25,212 nt of DNA from a virus, in the IMG/VR virus record IMGVR_UViG_3300010389_000074, positions 6,829-32,040 of that record; one strand, 5' to 3'. The position numbers and the translations under genes are program-made. The notes under the pieces were generated by a model. It worked only from the letters and a program-made list of their open reading frames with translations. It was not told where the DNA came from and made no database searches. Within the stretch, counting starts at the first letter, position 1. Each line of letters opens with the position of its first letter. Of this stretch, positions 1 through 9,299 are shown piece by piece.

Positions 1-53
1 ATTCTGAGGCGACTGCTGATGTGGCTCGTTTGCGTCAGCAGTCGCCTCAGAAT
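1..53. repeat. Perfect 19-bp inverted repeat at the window edge
   Basis: ATTCTGAGGCGACTGCTGA (1-19) is the exact reverse complement of 35-53, with a 15-base loop. It lies inside the reading frame of the partial leftward gene. It could be a real hairpin, or a fold-back chimera of the kind produced at contig ends by multiple displacement amplification or assembly. Confidence 0.85.
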
Positions 54-825
54 CCAGCCCAAACTCGGCAGCGGCCAACTCAGAAGTCGTCACAGCCTCT
101 TCCTCACCGAGAAGCTGCTGCGTCACCGCTGCCTGCCCCTGAAGCCGCTCAGTGATCTCACGACGCTGCACACCAAGATCAGCAAGCCGCTCAGCAGTCT
201 CCCGCTCAAAGCCGCCGCCAAGCGTTCCCATCGCCGCAGACGACAACCCGGCAGCTTCCAACTGCAACCGCTGCTCGATCACGTTCACGCCACGCTCAGG
301 GTCCAAGAAGTACGCCGTAAGCTCACCGTCGTTCTCCACACCGATCCCGTACAGATCCCGCAACTGGGTCTTCAGGTTCGGGTCGATCGACTGGACTGCT
401 GCTGCCGCCATCGACACACGCTGCGTCATCTCGGCCTGCGAGATGTCGTTGCCGATGAACGCTGCAAGGTCGTCGGGCGAGTCGTAGAACCCCTCAGGGA
501 TCCCAGCAGCCATCATGGTTTGCCGGTAGCTGCGCTCGAGACTGATGTATTCGGCAGGAGAAATTGCAGACAGCCCTGCCTCTCGCCGCATTTCCATGCC
601 TTTAAACCGCTCTTGGAACGATTCCGATTCCCGCAGACGCAACACCACAGCCTCAGTCGATGAACCTTCGATCAGCATGTTGTAGGCGTCGCCGGTCAGG
701 TCTTCCAGGCCGTACTGTCGGAGCGTGTCTCGGATGATCTCAACGGCGTCGCGTGCATCCTGCTCTTCCTGGGCAGAGATCGCGATCTCGTCCTCGGTCA
801 CGTCCATCGGGGGAATGTCACTCAT
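1..825 (-). CDS. Virion-associated protein, 3' end beyond window (275 aa visible)
   Basis: The frame is open from the ATG at 823-825 to the left edge, so the C-terminus is missing. The start shares one base with the stop of the preceding gene (TGATG), as elsewhere in this operon. The product is acidic and Ala/Glu/Gln-rich. A conserved-looking part from about residue 60 (SESFQERFKGM, then ISPAEYISLERSYRQTM and a GFYDSP segment) resembles, from memory, a module in large virion proteins of actinobacterial and other environmental phages. No enzyme motif is seen. Its place after the giant protein suggests a head-interior, connector or injected component, which is inference. The last visible codons lie in a perfect inverted repeat (1-53), so the extreme C-terminal residues are less trustworthy than the rest. 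Confidence 0.75.
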   Translation of the reverse strand, partial: MSDIPPMDVTEDEIAISAQEEQDARDAVEIIRDTLRQYGLEDLTGDAYNMLIEGSSTEAVVLRLRESESFQERFKGMEMRREAGLSAISPAEYISLERSYRQTMMAAGIPEGFYDSPDDLAAFIGNDISQAEMTQRVSMAAAAVQSIDPNLKTQLRDLYGIGVENDGELTAYFLDPERGVNVIEQRLQLEAAGLSSAAMGTLGGGFERETAERLADLGVQRREITERLQGQAAVTQQLLGEEEAVTTSELAAAEFGLDSEATADANEPHQQSPQN

Positions 826-2624
826 CAGGCCACCTGCCCAAACGTCTTGCCGATTGAGAACGCCAACGCCCTCGCAGAATCCTTACCCTGCGACGACTGC
901 TGCCACTCATCCAACCCACGCACATACTTACGCACCTCACCCAACGTCATCGGACGAGCCTCACCAGTCCCCGTATCAGGAATGTACTGGATCACATCAC
1001 CAAACTCTTCGTACAGGTCAACGTTCGGACGGTCCAGCATCCGTTCGATCTCGTACTTGTACGGAGCGAAATACTGCTCAGGCGTGATCCCAGCGTTCAA
1101 CGCGTTCTGCAACTGCGGGAACTTGTTCGCAGCCATCTCACGGAAGTACTGCTCGACACCCTCGGTCGTCTTCGTGCCGACATAAATGTCCTGAGCAAAC
1201 TGGGCAGCGTCAGCCTCGTTAATCGGCGTAAAGTACCGCTTCGACATCGCCACAATCTCATCACGCGCCGCAGCAAAGCTCGACGCAGTCACCTCGGCAG
1301 CGTTGAACGATTCCTCAGCGGTCAACAGGCCACGGATGTACTCGGCGTCGTTCTCTTCGCCCATACGGGTGATCTGCTCAGCCAGGTCACGGGCACGACC
1401 GCTGTCCAACTGGAACCCGAGGAACTGTGCTTCTTCACGCAGCAGATCCAGCACCGGTTCGAGGTACTCGGTCTTCTGCGGTTCCGACATGTCTGCGGTG
1501 AGCACGTCGTACTCGCGCATCTTCGCGTCGGTCTTCTGCCACCACTCGGTGTTCTCGAGCAGCCCGAGGACACGGGTCGGTGCCGTGATGCCTTGGTCAA
1601 CGATGACATCAAGGATGTTCTTGACGGACGCTGCGTTGGGGTCGTCGGCTGCGACTACCTGGCCGTCTGCGGTGAGGCCGACTTGCAGGTCGCTGCGATG
1701 CTTCTGAAGGAAGAACGAGAACCCGCCGAACTGCTCTGCCAGCAAGAGCTCTACTTCTGCCTGGTTAGCGTCGCGGATCTGTGCAGCCGACAGACGGGTA
1801 ACACCGCTGCCGCCGCCGCCGCCGCCGGTTGTAACGACGCCGTCAGCACCGGGAACAGGGGCGTCATCAGGAGCCGGACGAAGATCGCCAGGACCGTAAT
1901 ACCCGGGACCAGTCAACTCCGTAGGTATCGTGCGGCCGTACATCGCCTGTTCGAATCTTGCACGCTGCTCATCGGCAGACGCCATCACAGGCTGCTCGTC
2001 TTCAGCAACATCAACAGTCGCTTCAGTTACTCGCCTAACCGCTTCGGGAGAAAACGTCGTAGAAGCACGCGCCACGTTCATGATCGACTCGTAAGCCGAA
2101 CGCACCTCGCTCGGGACTGTGCGCGCAATAAAGTTGTCGATGCCTTCCTCAAACACATTGAGATGTTCATCTGGCGTGGCAGCTACCGCTTCACGCACCG
2201 AAGGCGAAATGCGGACAGCCGTCTCGTTCAGCGGGTCAACAACAGACTCCGCTTCCAACATCTTGACTGCGGTCGGGTTCGCCGATCGCGTGTTCGCAGT
2301 CCGTTCCGCTTCGAGATCCTGAAGGGGCTGCGCCGCCACTTCCGGCAACTCAACAAGAATCCGGTCACGCAAATCGCGCGTATCAGATTCCAGCAGGTAC
2401 TCAATCGTCGGACGACCCGACAATGCATCCTTGGTATCGCTCAAGTCGTCTTCGTAATTCCGAAGCAAACTCAGCGTTTCATCAAAGATCCCTCTGACCT
2501 CAGGCGACCGTTGAATCAGAAGTTCTACACCAGCGCGACGGGTTTGCCGGTTGCCGAAGAAATCAAGATCCCCGGCGAGAATGTCAAAAACGACATCAAC
2601 AGCATCATCCCTAGTAACAGCCAT
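825..2624 (-). CDS. Virion-associated protein with Gly-linker and WW-motif module (599 aa)
   Basis: The start ATG (2622-2624) shares a base with the upstream stop (TAATG). The N-terminal ~240 residues are acidic and helical. A poly-Gly stretch near residue 265 (TTGGGGGGSG) looks like a hinge. After it comes a module with LLENTEWWQKTDAKMREY, and the C-terminal part contains FPQLQNAL, a PYKYEIE stretch and a VRGLDEWQ motif. From memory, a 'T-WW-K/R-T...R' segment followed by a FP.L..A...G element characterises a widespread family in structural operons of actinobacteriophages, usually annotated as hypothetical or minor virion protein. No catalytic residues are recognised. An internal or injected virion protein is inferred from this family and from the context after portal and giant protein. 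Confidence 0.8.
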   Translation of the reverse strand: MAVTRDDAVDVVFDILAGDLDFFGNRQTRRAGVELLIQRSPEVRGIFDETLSLLRNYEDDLSDTKDALSGRPTIEYLLESDTRDLRDRILVELPEVAAQPLQDLEAERTANTRSANPTAVKMLEAESVVDPLNETAVRISPSVREAVAATPDEHLNVFEEGIDNFIARTVPSEVRSAYESIMNVARASTTFSPEAVRRVTEATVDVAEDEQPVMASADEQRARFEQAMYGRTIPTELTGPGYYGPGDLRPAPDDAPVPGADGVVTTGGGGGGSGVTRLSAAQIRDANQAEVELLLAEQFGGFSFFLQKHRSDLQVGLTADGQVVAADDPNAASVKNILDVIVDQGITAPTRVLGLLENTEWWQKTDAKMREYDVLTADMSEPQKTEYLEPVLDLLREEAQFLGFQLDSGRARDLAEQITRMGEENDAEYIRGLLTAEESFNAAEVTASSFAAARDEIVAMSKRYFTPINEADAAQFAQDIYVGTKTTEGVEQYFREMAANKFPQLQNALNAGITPEQYFAPYKYEIERMLDRPNVDLYEEFGDVIQYIPDTGTGEARPMTLGEVRKYVRGLDEWQQSSQGKDSARALAFSIGKTFGQVA

Positions 2625-3361
2625 TATCGTCCCCGAATCCCCAACGCCTGCATCAACACACCAGCAGCACTAGCGTAATCCATCGCCCTCGCCTCCTCAG
2701 GAGCCTGCTCACGCGCAAACGCCTCCGCACGGGCACCCACATTGATCCCAGTCGCACCCGACGCCTGCAACCCATGAATCATCTTCACGAACGCCTGCTG
2801 CTCCTCAGCAGTCGCCATACGGCCAGTCACCGACGCAGTGCTCTTCTTCGCAGCGTCCATCAACGCAACCGGATCAATGTAGTTAATGACACGGCCACCG
2901 CCCGAACGAGCCTCAGCCTTCTTCTCAGCCATCAACGCTTGCAGCTCTTCAGGTGACCGGTCAGAGTTCCGCATCAACACGTCGAGGAAGTCGGTGCCGA
3001 ACCCGAACTCTGCCTGGGCTGCGGCTTCCCTAATGGCTGTGTTGACGCCTGATGTCAAAGCGCCAGGTCGGAACTGGTCGTTTTTATCGAAGTATGAGTC
3101 GTAGTCGCCAATGCCGACAGTCATCAGGTCGATGGCGAGTAGCGCCATGTCTTCTTGGTCGAACCCGGTGAAGTCAAGGTCTGTCGAGTAGATCGGTTCT
3201 GGCTCTTCGCCGCGAATATATGCACTCGGCGCAACTCGGCCACCAGTAGCCTCAACCGCAGTCAGCGTTGGAACAGGGTCGCCGTAGCCGATTACCGTGC
3301 CAGCCTGACCCCCGCCAACAAACCCTTGGCTGTAATTCGCAAACTCTTGCTCAATGCTCAT
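2624..3361 (-). CDS. Hypothetical structural-operon protein (245 aa)
   Basis: The ATG overlaps the stop of the giant gene by four bases (ATGA, 3358-3361), and its own stop overlaps the next ATG, so translation is probably coupled on both sides. The N-terminal ~70 residues are Gly/Pro-rich and extended (for example FVGGGQAGTVIGYGDP). The rest is mostly helical with Ala/Glu-rich segments, such as REAAAQAEFGFGTDF and the EEQQAFVKMIHGLQASG segment. No signal peptide, membrane segment or known motif is visible. I do not recognise a family. Position suggests a minor virion component. Confidence 0.8.
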   Translation of the reverse strand: MSIEQEFANYSQGFVGGGQAGTVIGYGDPVPTLTAVEATGGRVAPSAYIRGEEPEPIYSTDLDFTGFDQEDMALLAIDLMTVGIGDYDSYFDKNDQFRPGALTSGVNTAIREAAAQAEFGFGTDFLDVLMRNSDRSPEELQALMAEKKAEARSGGGRVINYIDPVALMDAAKKSTASVTGRMATAEEQQAFVKMIHGLQASGATGINVGARAEAFAREQAPEEARAMDYASAAGVLMQALGIRGR

Positions 3362-6300
3362 AGCAGTCCCTCAAAAGCGTCGTCCTGCACAAACGATTCC
3401 CGATCAAGCCTATCGCGTTCAAAAAAGCGGTCGTAGATAGGCGAGAACTGCGGACGCATCCCCAACTCTTCCTTCTTCGCTTCCCAGAACGTCTGCAAAT
3501 CCTCATTCGAACCTGCACCGATGTCGTCCGAACCGCCGGCAGCGTCACGCGCCTGCAACTGCCGCTGCACAAACATCCGCAACTCGAAATACTCGATCAG
3601 ATGAACGCTCGACGGGCGCTGCATGATCTGCGGGTCTTGCAGGCCAGCAGCGAACCCTTCCACGACAGCCTTCGTGCGCCGTGCCGAACGCGTCAAGTCA
3701 CGTTCCTGTTCGGCCCACTGCGGATACTTCAACGCCAGCTCGGCCTTCTTCTGCTCTTGGAACAGACGCACCGGAGCGAGATGGTCCGAGTTGATGTGAC
3801 CTGACAAGCCAGCAGCAATCGCCTCGTCCTGCTTCGACCGCACAAAGTCACGCAACTCGGTGTACTCACGCCAACCCAAATCGGCCTGCGTATCACCAAT
3901 CGCCTCAAGCGGCGTCTTGCGTTCACGCCGGGTCTGGTCGCTGCCAGGAGACAACTCCATGTTCTGCTGACGGCGATACACCGCCTGCGAGAACACCATC
4001 TGCTCATCCGTCGCACCGACACTGCCAGTGATCCACGCACCAACCTCAGGATGCGCCTGCACCAGATCCTGATGCCGCATGTAGTTCTCTTCTGCGTCAA
4101 TTGACGCAGCTACGCCATCGTTGAGCTTGGTCATGCGGGCCGTCAACGCAAAGAAGTCCTCGCCGTACTTATCGAGGAACATGTCGTTGCCGATCAGCGT
4201 GCCGTGTTCCCGCTGAAGCTTGCGGGCTTCCTGCACCAACGGTTCGTACGGCGACAGCAACGTGGTCGAGGACGGCGAGAACAGACCGGCGGCGGCACGG
4301 AAGATGAAGAAGTCTTTGGCACGGTCGTTCGCGAGTTCGATCGCAGCCTGCACCTCAAGGTCGTTGTTCCAATCGAGCGGTTCGCCAGCAGCAGACCGCT
4401 CAACAACGATGTCTTGGAACATGCGCTGCACAAGCCGCTCCTTGCTTTGCGACTGGGTGCCGTAATCGACAAGAGCTTTGGTCCACGTCGGCAAGTTGCC
4501 AACAAACGCACGTTCCAAGAACCCGCCCTCGGGATGTCCGAACGGGAACATAAACCCGAACGTCTCCTCAAGGGTCGGGTCGGCCAGGATCGCTTCACGA
4601 ACCGGGATCGTGATAAGCGGACCGAACCCTGGGACCGGGGCCTGCACAACCGTGTTCAGACCGTCCTTCGAGAACCGGACCGTAGCGTTCTGGTCACGCA
4701 ACGGTTCAGGGATCAGCAGGTTCCGCATCGCTGGCGACATCGCTTCGAAGATCGTGGTTTCGTTGCCGTCTTCATCGAACGCAGGACCGAACGGTCGGAA
4801 CGCCAGATAGGTGCCGGTGACGTTGCCTTCGGCGTCTTCGGTCGTGATCTCGCTGATACCGAGCGTTTCGGCTTCCCACGGCTTCTTGTAGATACGGATC
4901 GCGTTGCCGACAAACGTCGGGTTCTGCACCGACAGGCCAGCCCAACGACCGATCACCTCTTGCCACGCGTTGAAGAACGGCATCGCGTTGCCGACCATCT
5001 CGCTGATACGAGTGTTCTCAGCCAAGTCGTACATCAACTCACGCACTTCCAACAACGCTGCTTCTCGAGCCTGCTGCTCGATCTCGTTGATGTTGCGCTG
5101 CGACAACCGCACCGTGCCGTCTTGATCGGCCATGAGTTCGATGCGGCGGCGAAGCTCACGTTCGTACTTGACTCGAAACATCGGGTTACGGGCCAGTTCG
5201 TCGGTCGGGAGCGTGCCGAACATTTTGAACAGGCTTTCGGCATATTCTGCTGCACGTCCGGTGACAGCTCGACGGGTAGAGCTTGAGTGTGACAGCGGTT
5301 CGGGGCTGGTTGCCTTAGCGAAGTTCGGGTAGCCGGCGTCACGCGTTTCTTGAATGCGTTCCGTCAGCGACTTCTTCGGGTCAAACCCTGCCGTGCGCGC
5401 CTTCAACGTGTTCGTTACATCGCTCCACGGAACGATCTCGCCCGCACGGGCACGATCACGCAACTTGCCGAACTGGCCCGACGGCAACACCTCTTCGTAC
5501 TCGTCAATGATCCGACCAGCCATCTCTGCGATGCCGCCCTCTGGGATGCTGCCCGTCGGCGTGTTGCTCAAGCTACGCAGCAACGGCTCGTCGTTCTCCA
5601 ACAGTTCCGTCAACTTCTGCTTACGCACCACAACGTCATCGTTCGACCACACCACTTGGTAGAACCTCTGGTCGATGTCGCGTGACGTGTACTGGTTCAT
5701 CATGCGTTCCCACTGCTTGGAGATGTCGCCATCCTCCAACGCATCGAACACACGCCAATCAACGTCTTGGAACCGTTCCACCTGGCGTTGCGCGTCGGCA
5801 CGGGCACCCGAGTACACCGCCGACTGCGACCGAGAAGCCGACACGTTCGCACGAATCTGCTCCTGATACCGAGGGTCGTCACCAAACGCGTTACGGAACG
5901 TCACGCCACCAATGTGAACACCGCCAACACCAGCCTGCTGCATCAACTCCTCAGCAGCATCAAACGCGTTACGGACATCGCTAGCGCCATCGATCTCACG
6001 CTGCACCAGCTCCTCGATGTACGAGGCGTCGTCCTGCAACTTGCGGATCGCAGCAAGATCGCCACCGTCAGCGTCGGTGATCTGACGCAGCATCAACTCG
6101 GCTTCGTTACGCAACGCACCCGCATAGTTCAACGCAGCCTTACGCTCCAACGCCTGGTTGATCCGGCGGCGTTTGCCGGCGTACGCAGCGAACCCGTACA
6201 CGGCACCCAACACAGGGTTACCCATAAACACGCCGACACCGCTGCCCTTCGCCGCAGCGTTCAAACCCAACCGGCGCAGGTTCGACCGGCGACCAGCTTG

Positions 6301-8907
6301 GTTGCGGTACGCCAACACCTTCTCACGAACCAACTGCTTCACAGCATCGTTCAACCCGTCAGGGCCAGCAGCCTCCAACAGATCAAGCAGCGACGGGTCG
6401 CCCTCAGCACGCAGCCGCATCCGTTGCTGGATCAGTTCGGTACGACGAGCGCCCTCAGCAGCAGGCATGTCAGTCACACGTCCGTACTGCTCCAACTGCT
6501 CATCCAACTGACGCGTGATGTCATCGATCTGATCGGCAGCGGTGCGTTGACCGGCACGTTCCCGCAACACACGGGTCAACTGTTCAATGTCGGTCGCTTC
6601 ATCAATGCCAGCCAGGTTGTGCAGCGCGAACGCTCGACGCATCTCAGGGAACGCCGTGACGAGGTTGCCCAACGTCGTCAACGCACCCATGTCAGCCATC
6701 GCACGCAACTGCTCATCAATGCCGACACGCATCGGCCAGGCAGGACGCAGCAACATGCCGGAACGCCACGCCTGCTGCGGACTGTCCAGCACCGGCCGCA
6801 ACCGAGTCATCGAGCCTCGAGCCACGTCACCGACCGTCACCGCAATCTTCTGTGCGCCTCGGCCTGCACGGGCCTGCGCCATTTCGATCTGGCGTTGCAC
6901 GATGTCGTAGCGGGGCTGCACCATCGAGGCTTTGACCTGCGACGGCGAGTACCGGTGATGCAGAATATAGGTGTCGTCGGTTTCGCCTTGTCGACGGACT
7001 GTGATCGAAAAGTCAGCGCCGTCCTCGGTCACACCAACCGTACGAGCCTTCTCGCTCTCGTTCATCCAAGCGAGCTGCTGTTCGTCGTACGCGTCGGTCA
7101 ACGCACGTTTCGTCTTATCAATGCCTTCAATGCCAGAATCGGCCAGTAGGTCATCAAGCCTGCCGTTGAAGGTGCGGACAGTGTTCTCGTACAGCCTCGA
7201 CATGCCAGCAACATCGTTCTGCATCTTCAACGCCTGGAACGACGACACCAGCCGACCAGCTTCCTGAGCGTCAACGATCTGTGCGCCGTTGATGTTGATG
7301 CGTTCAGCCTGCGTGATGACCCGTTCAAACTGGCGAACAACCCCTGCGTCATTAAAGAAGATGACCGACTGTGGGACGCGTTCGGTCAGGACTCGGATAG
7401 CGCGCCCGAACGGGCCACCCAACGCACCGCCGACCGTGTGCGGGTTAGCGAACTCGCTGACGACATACTTGCCGCCTTGCTGCTCCAACACCTCAGAGTG
7501 CCGACGCAACATGCTGTCAAGCCGGCTACCCCACGGCGTGTTCGCCATGCCGAGGACGCTGCCGTACGCGTCTTTGCTCATCCCGGCAATGCTCTCAAGC
7601 GCAGCGAGCGTTTCGTCAACGTGTTCCGCAGCGTGCGACGCAAACGTTGTCGCTTTCTGCGTGCCCACATAACGGTTCAAGCCGCTATCAAAATCAAGAG
7701 CGATCTGTTGTGACTTGAACAGGGCTTCTCGGAACTGCGACATCACAGCCCAGTCCGTCTTCTCAGCCAACTCACGGAACTTGGCTACACCTACAGCGTC
7801 GCCGCCCTTAGGGTCACGCAACGCCTTCTGGATCTCTGCCCAGTTATCGCCCTGCATGATCTCACGAAGCTGCTTTGCTTCATCAGCGACCTCTTTAAGA
7901 ACGCTCGTGTCGCCGAGCAACGCACGCATCGTCCGCTCACGGGCAGTAGCCGTCTCAGCGTTCACGAACAAACGAATCGCGTCATCGCCCATCCGCTTGC
8001 TGGCCTTGCCAGTCACCTGCTTAAACGCGTTGAACCGGTCATCGACGCTGTCAAGCTTCGCCATGACCGACTCGATGCGGCCGTAATCCTTGGTCTTGGT
8101 GAATTGTTTGGCACGCTGCGCTGTGTGCGACTGGATGATCCGCTCACGGTTCCGAAGCTGCTGCTCGGTCTTCGTCAGGAACCCACGCTGCTTGCCGAGG
8201 ATCTCAACAGGCCGGAAACCAGTGCGACCGCCGTACACCCTCGTAATGTCCTTCGGGCGACCGATCAGCGCACCACGGCGACCAGCTTGGGCAGGGCCAA
8301 ACACGGCAGCGCCTCGAGCGGCCTTAAACAACGTGCCGCCAATAATCGTCACCGGGTCAATGAACTCCTGCACGAAGTCGGCGGTGCCGGAGATCAGGTT
8401 GAACAGCGGGTCGTCTTGGATCGCGTTGTATTCGTCCTCATCGAACGGGTCGATCCGGTACAGGTTCGCTGCGAACGACTGCCCGAACGTGCGAGCATCG
8501 TTGATTTCCCACGCACGCGAATACGTTTCCAGATCAAACAGGTTCTGGATGCCGTTCACTGACGTTGCGTTAACGACCGTAAACAGGGTGCCGAGTGGCC
8601 GGTCAACAATCTCCTGCACCGCCCAGTCCCACGCACCAAACACCGGATCGATCACGTTGCCAGACACGTTGCGGACCGGTTCGGGGATAGCGCCGAAGAC
8701 TGCGCCGCCGATGCCCTCGGGGCCGAACAAGCCGCCCATCGTCTGCCCAAGAATCTCTTCTTGGAACGAGTTCAGAACTTGACCGAGCGCTTCCGTCGGA
8801 CCCTCAGTAAACAACGTCTCAGTCGCCTGGAACCCGTCAGCAATAAAGTCAACAGGACCGGTGATGACATCCGTCGCACCGTTATACAACTTGTCGAAGA
8901 ACCCCAT
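3358..8907 (-). CDS. Giant virion-associated (probably injected) protein, 1849 aa
   Basis: The largest gene of the window. Its ATG (8905-8907) shares a base with the upstream stop, and it ends in an ATGA overlap. The N-terminus (MGFFDKLYNGATDVITGP, then several GG/FG-containing hydrophobic stretches to about residue 200) looks membrane-interacting. Residues about 890-912 form another hydrophobic Gly/Ala-rich segment followed by KRRR. Near residues 1309-1315 is MPFFNAW followed by a conserved RW, which from memory occurs in very large phage proteins carried in the virion and injected with DNA. Most of the remainder is charged, helical and Gln/Arg-rich. I see no clear lysozyme or transglycosylase glutamate motif or protease motif. 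A gene this long directly after portal is more typical of podovirus-like ejection proteins than of a tape measure, which usually follows the tail-tube genes. The functional call is inference; the reading frame is certain. Confidence 0.85.
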   Translation of the reverse strand: MGFFDKLYNGATDVITGPVDFIADGFQATETLFTEGPTEALGQVLNSFQEEILGQTMGGLFGPEGIGGAVFGAIPEPVRNVSGNVIDPVFGAWDWAVQEIVDRPLGTLFTVVNATSVNGIQNLFDLETYSRAWEINDARTFGQSFAANLYRIDPFDEDEYNAIQDDPLFNLISGTADFVQEFIDPVTIIGGTLFKAARGAAVFGPAQAGRRGALIGRPKDITRVYGGRTGFRPVEILGKQRGFLTKTEQQLRNRERIIQSHTAQRAKQFTKTKDYGRIESVMAKLDSVDDRFNAFKQVTGKASKRMGDDAIRLFVNAETATARERTMRALLGDTSVLKEVADEAKQLREIMQGDNWAEIQKALRDPKGGDAVGVAKFRELAEKTDWAVMSQFREALFKSQQIALDFDSGLNRYVGTQKATTFASHAAEHVDETLAALESIAGMSKDAYGSVLGMANTPWGSRLDSMLRRHSEVLEQQGGKYVVSEFANPHTVGGALGGPFGRAIRVLTERVPQSVIFFNDAGVVRQFERVITQAERININGAQIVDAQEAGRLVSSFQALKMQNDVAGMSRLYENTVRTFNGRLDDLLADSGIEGIDKTKRALTDAYDEQQLAWMNESEKARTVGVTEDGADFSITVRRQGETDDTYILHHRYSPSQVKASMVQPRYDIVQRQIEMAQARAGRGAQKIAVTVGDVARGSMTRLRPVLDSPQQAWRSGMLLRPAWPMRVGIDEQLRAMADMGALTTLGNLVTAFPEMRRAFALHNLAGIDEATDIEQLTRVLRERAGQRTAADQIDDITRQLDEQLEQYGRVTDMPAAEGARRTELIQQRMRLRAEGDPSLLDLLEAAGPDGLNDAVKQLVREKVLAYRNQAGRRSNLRRLGLNAAAKGSGVGVFMGNPVLGAVYGFAAYAGKRRRINQALERKAALNYAGALRNEAELMLRQITDADGGDLAAIRKLQDDASYIEELVQREIDGASDVRNAFDAAEELMQQAGVGGVHIGGVTFRNAFGDDPRYQEQIRANVSASRSQSAVYSGARADAQRQVERFQDVDWRVFDALEDGDISKQWERMMNQYTSRDIDQRFYQVVWSNDDVVVRKQKLTELLENDEPLLRSLSNTPTGSIPEGGIAEMAGRIIDEYEEVLPSGQFGKLRDRARAGEIVPWSDVTNTLKARTAGFDPKKSLTERIQETRDAGYPNFAKATSPEPLSHSSSTRRAVTGRAAEYAESLFKMFGTLPTDELARNPMFRVKYERELRRRIELMADQDGTVRLSQRNINEIEQQAREAALLEVRELMYDLAENTRISEMVGNAMPFFNAWQEVIGRWAGLSVQNPTFVGNAIRIYKKPWEAETLGISEITTEDAEGNVTGTYLAFRPFGPAFDEDGNETTIFEAMSPAMRNLLIPEPLRDQNATVRFSKDGLNTVVQAPVPGFGPLITIPVREAILADPTLEETFGFMFPFGHPEGGFLERAFVGNLPTWTKALVDYGTQSQSKERLVQRMFQDIVVERSAAGEPLDWNNDLEVQAAIELANDRAKDFFIFRAAAGLFSPSSTTLLSPYEPLVQEARKLQREHGTLIGNDMFLDKYGEDFFALTARMTKLNDGVAASIDAEENYMRHQDLVQAHPEVGAWITGSVGATDEQMVFSQAVYRRQQNMELSPGSDQTRRERKTPLEAIGDTQADLGWREYTELRDFVRSKQDEAIAAGLSGHINSDHLAPVRLFQEQKKAELALKYPQWAEQERDLTRSARRTKAVVEGFAAGLQDPQIMQRPSSVHLIEYFELRMFVQRQLQARDAAGGSDDIGAGSNEDLQTFWEAKKEELGMRPQFSPIYDRFFERDRLDRESFVQDDAFEGLL

Positions 8908-9299
8908 CAGGCTTCCTCAAACGACGAAGGAACCCCTCGATCCGCAAAGTCGGCAGGGTTACCGACAAACGAACGCAGCCGGCGTGCCGTGTTGCGTAGA
9001 TGCGGAGACGCATACGGGTTCGACGCCATCTCCTCCAACATCGGCAAATACGCAGCGACCTTCGCCCGCTGCTCATCCGACCGCATCGGCTTCGCCTGCT
9101 CCGGCGTAGCCGCCGCCATCACCGACTCGTTCGGACGTTCCGACCGACGCGCAAACGGTGCAGCACCAGGCTGCATCCGTGGCGGTTCCATCTGCGGCAA
9201 CGGCACCGCCGCCTGCGCTTCTTCCTGCGCCTGCGCCTGACCATACTGCTGACCCGTAGCAGTCCGTGTGGCCTGCTGGCCTCTACCTCGACGTGGCAT
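8907..9299 (-). CDS. Portal-adjacent protein with Gln/Pro-rich N-terminus (130 aa)
   Basis: The start (9297-9299) and stop (8907-8909) each share one base with the neighbouring gene. The first ~50 residues are low-complexity, basic then Gln/Ala/Pro-rich (MPRRGRGQQATRTATGQQ, AQAQEEAQAA). The second half is a helical, charged segment (DEQRAKVAAYLPMLEEMA) with a conserved-looking SPHLRNTARRLRSFVG. No family is recognised. A small protein between portal and giant protein could be a portal-associated factor or a scaffold-like protein, but no sequence motif decides this. Confidence 0.75.
   Translation of the reverse strand: MPRRGRGQQATRTATGQQYGQAQAQEEAQAAVPLPQMEPPRMQPGAAPFARRSERPNESVMAAATPEQAKPMRSDEQRAKVAAYLPMLEEMASNPYASPHLRNTARRLRSFVGNPADFADRGVPSSFEEA

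Noticed and set aside
1593-2678. Long rightward ORF (361 codons) opposite the 599-aa and 245-aa genes
   Set aside because: Antisense shadow of GC-rich coding DNA: no ribosome site, no recognisable protein, and the leftward genes are tightly overlapped and convincing. The same holds for rightward ORFs at 4204-5286, 5767-7149 and others opposite the giant gene.
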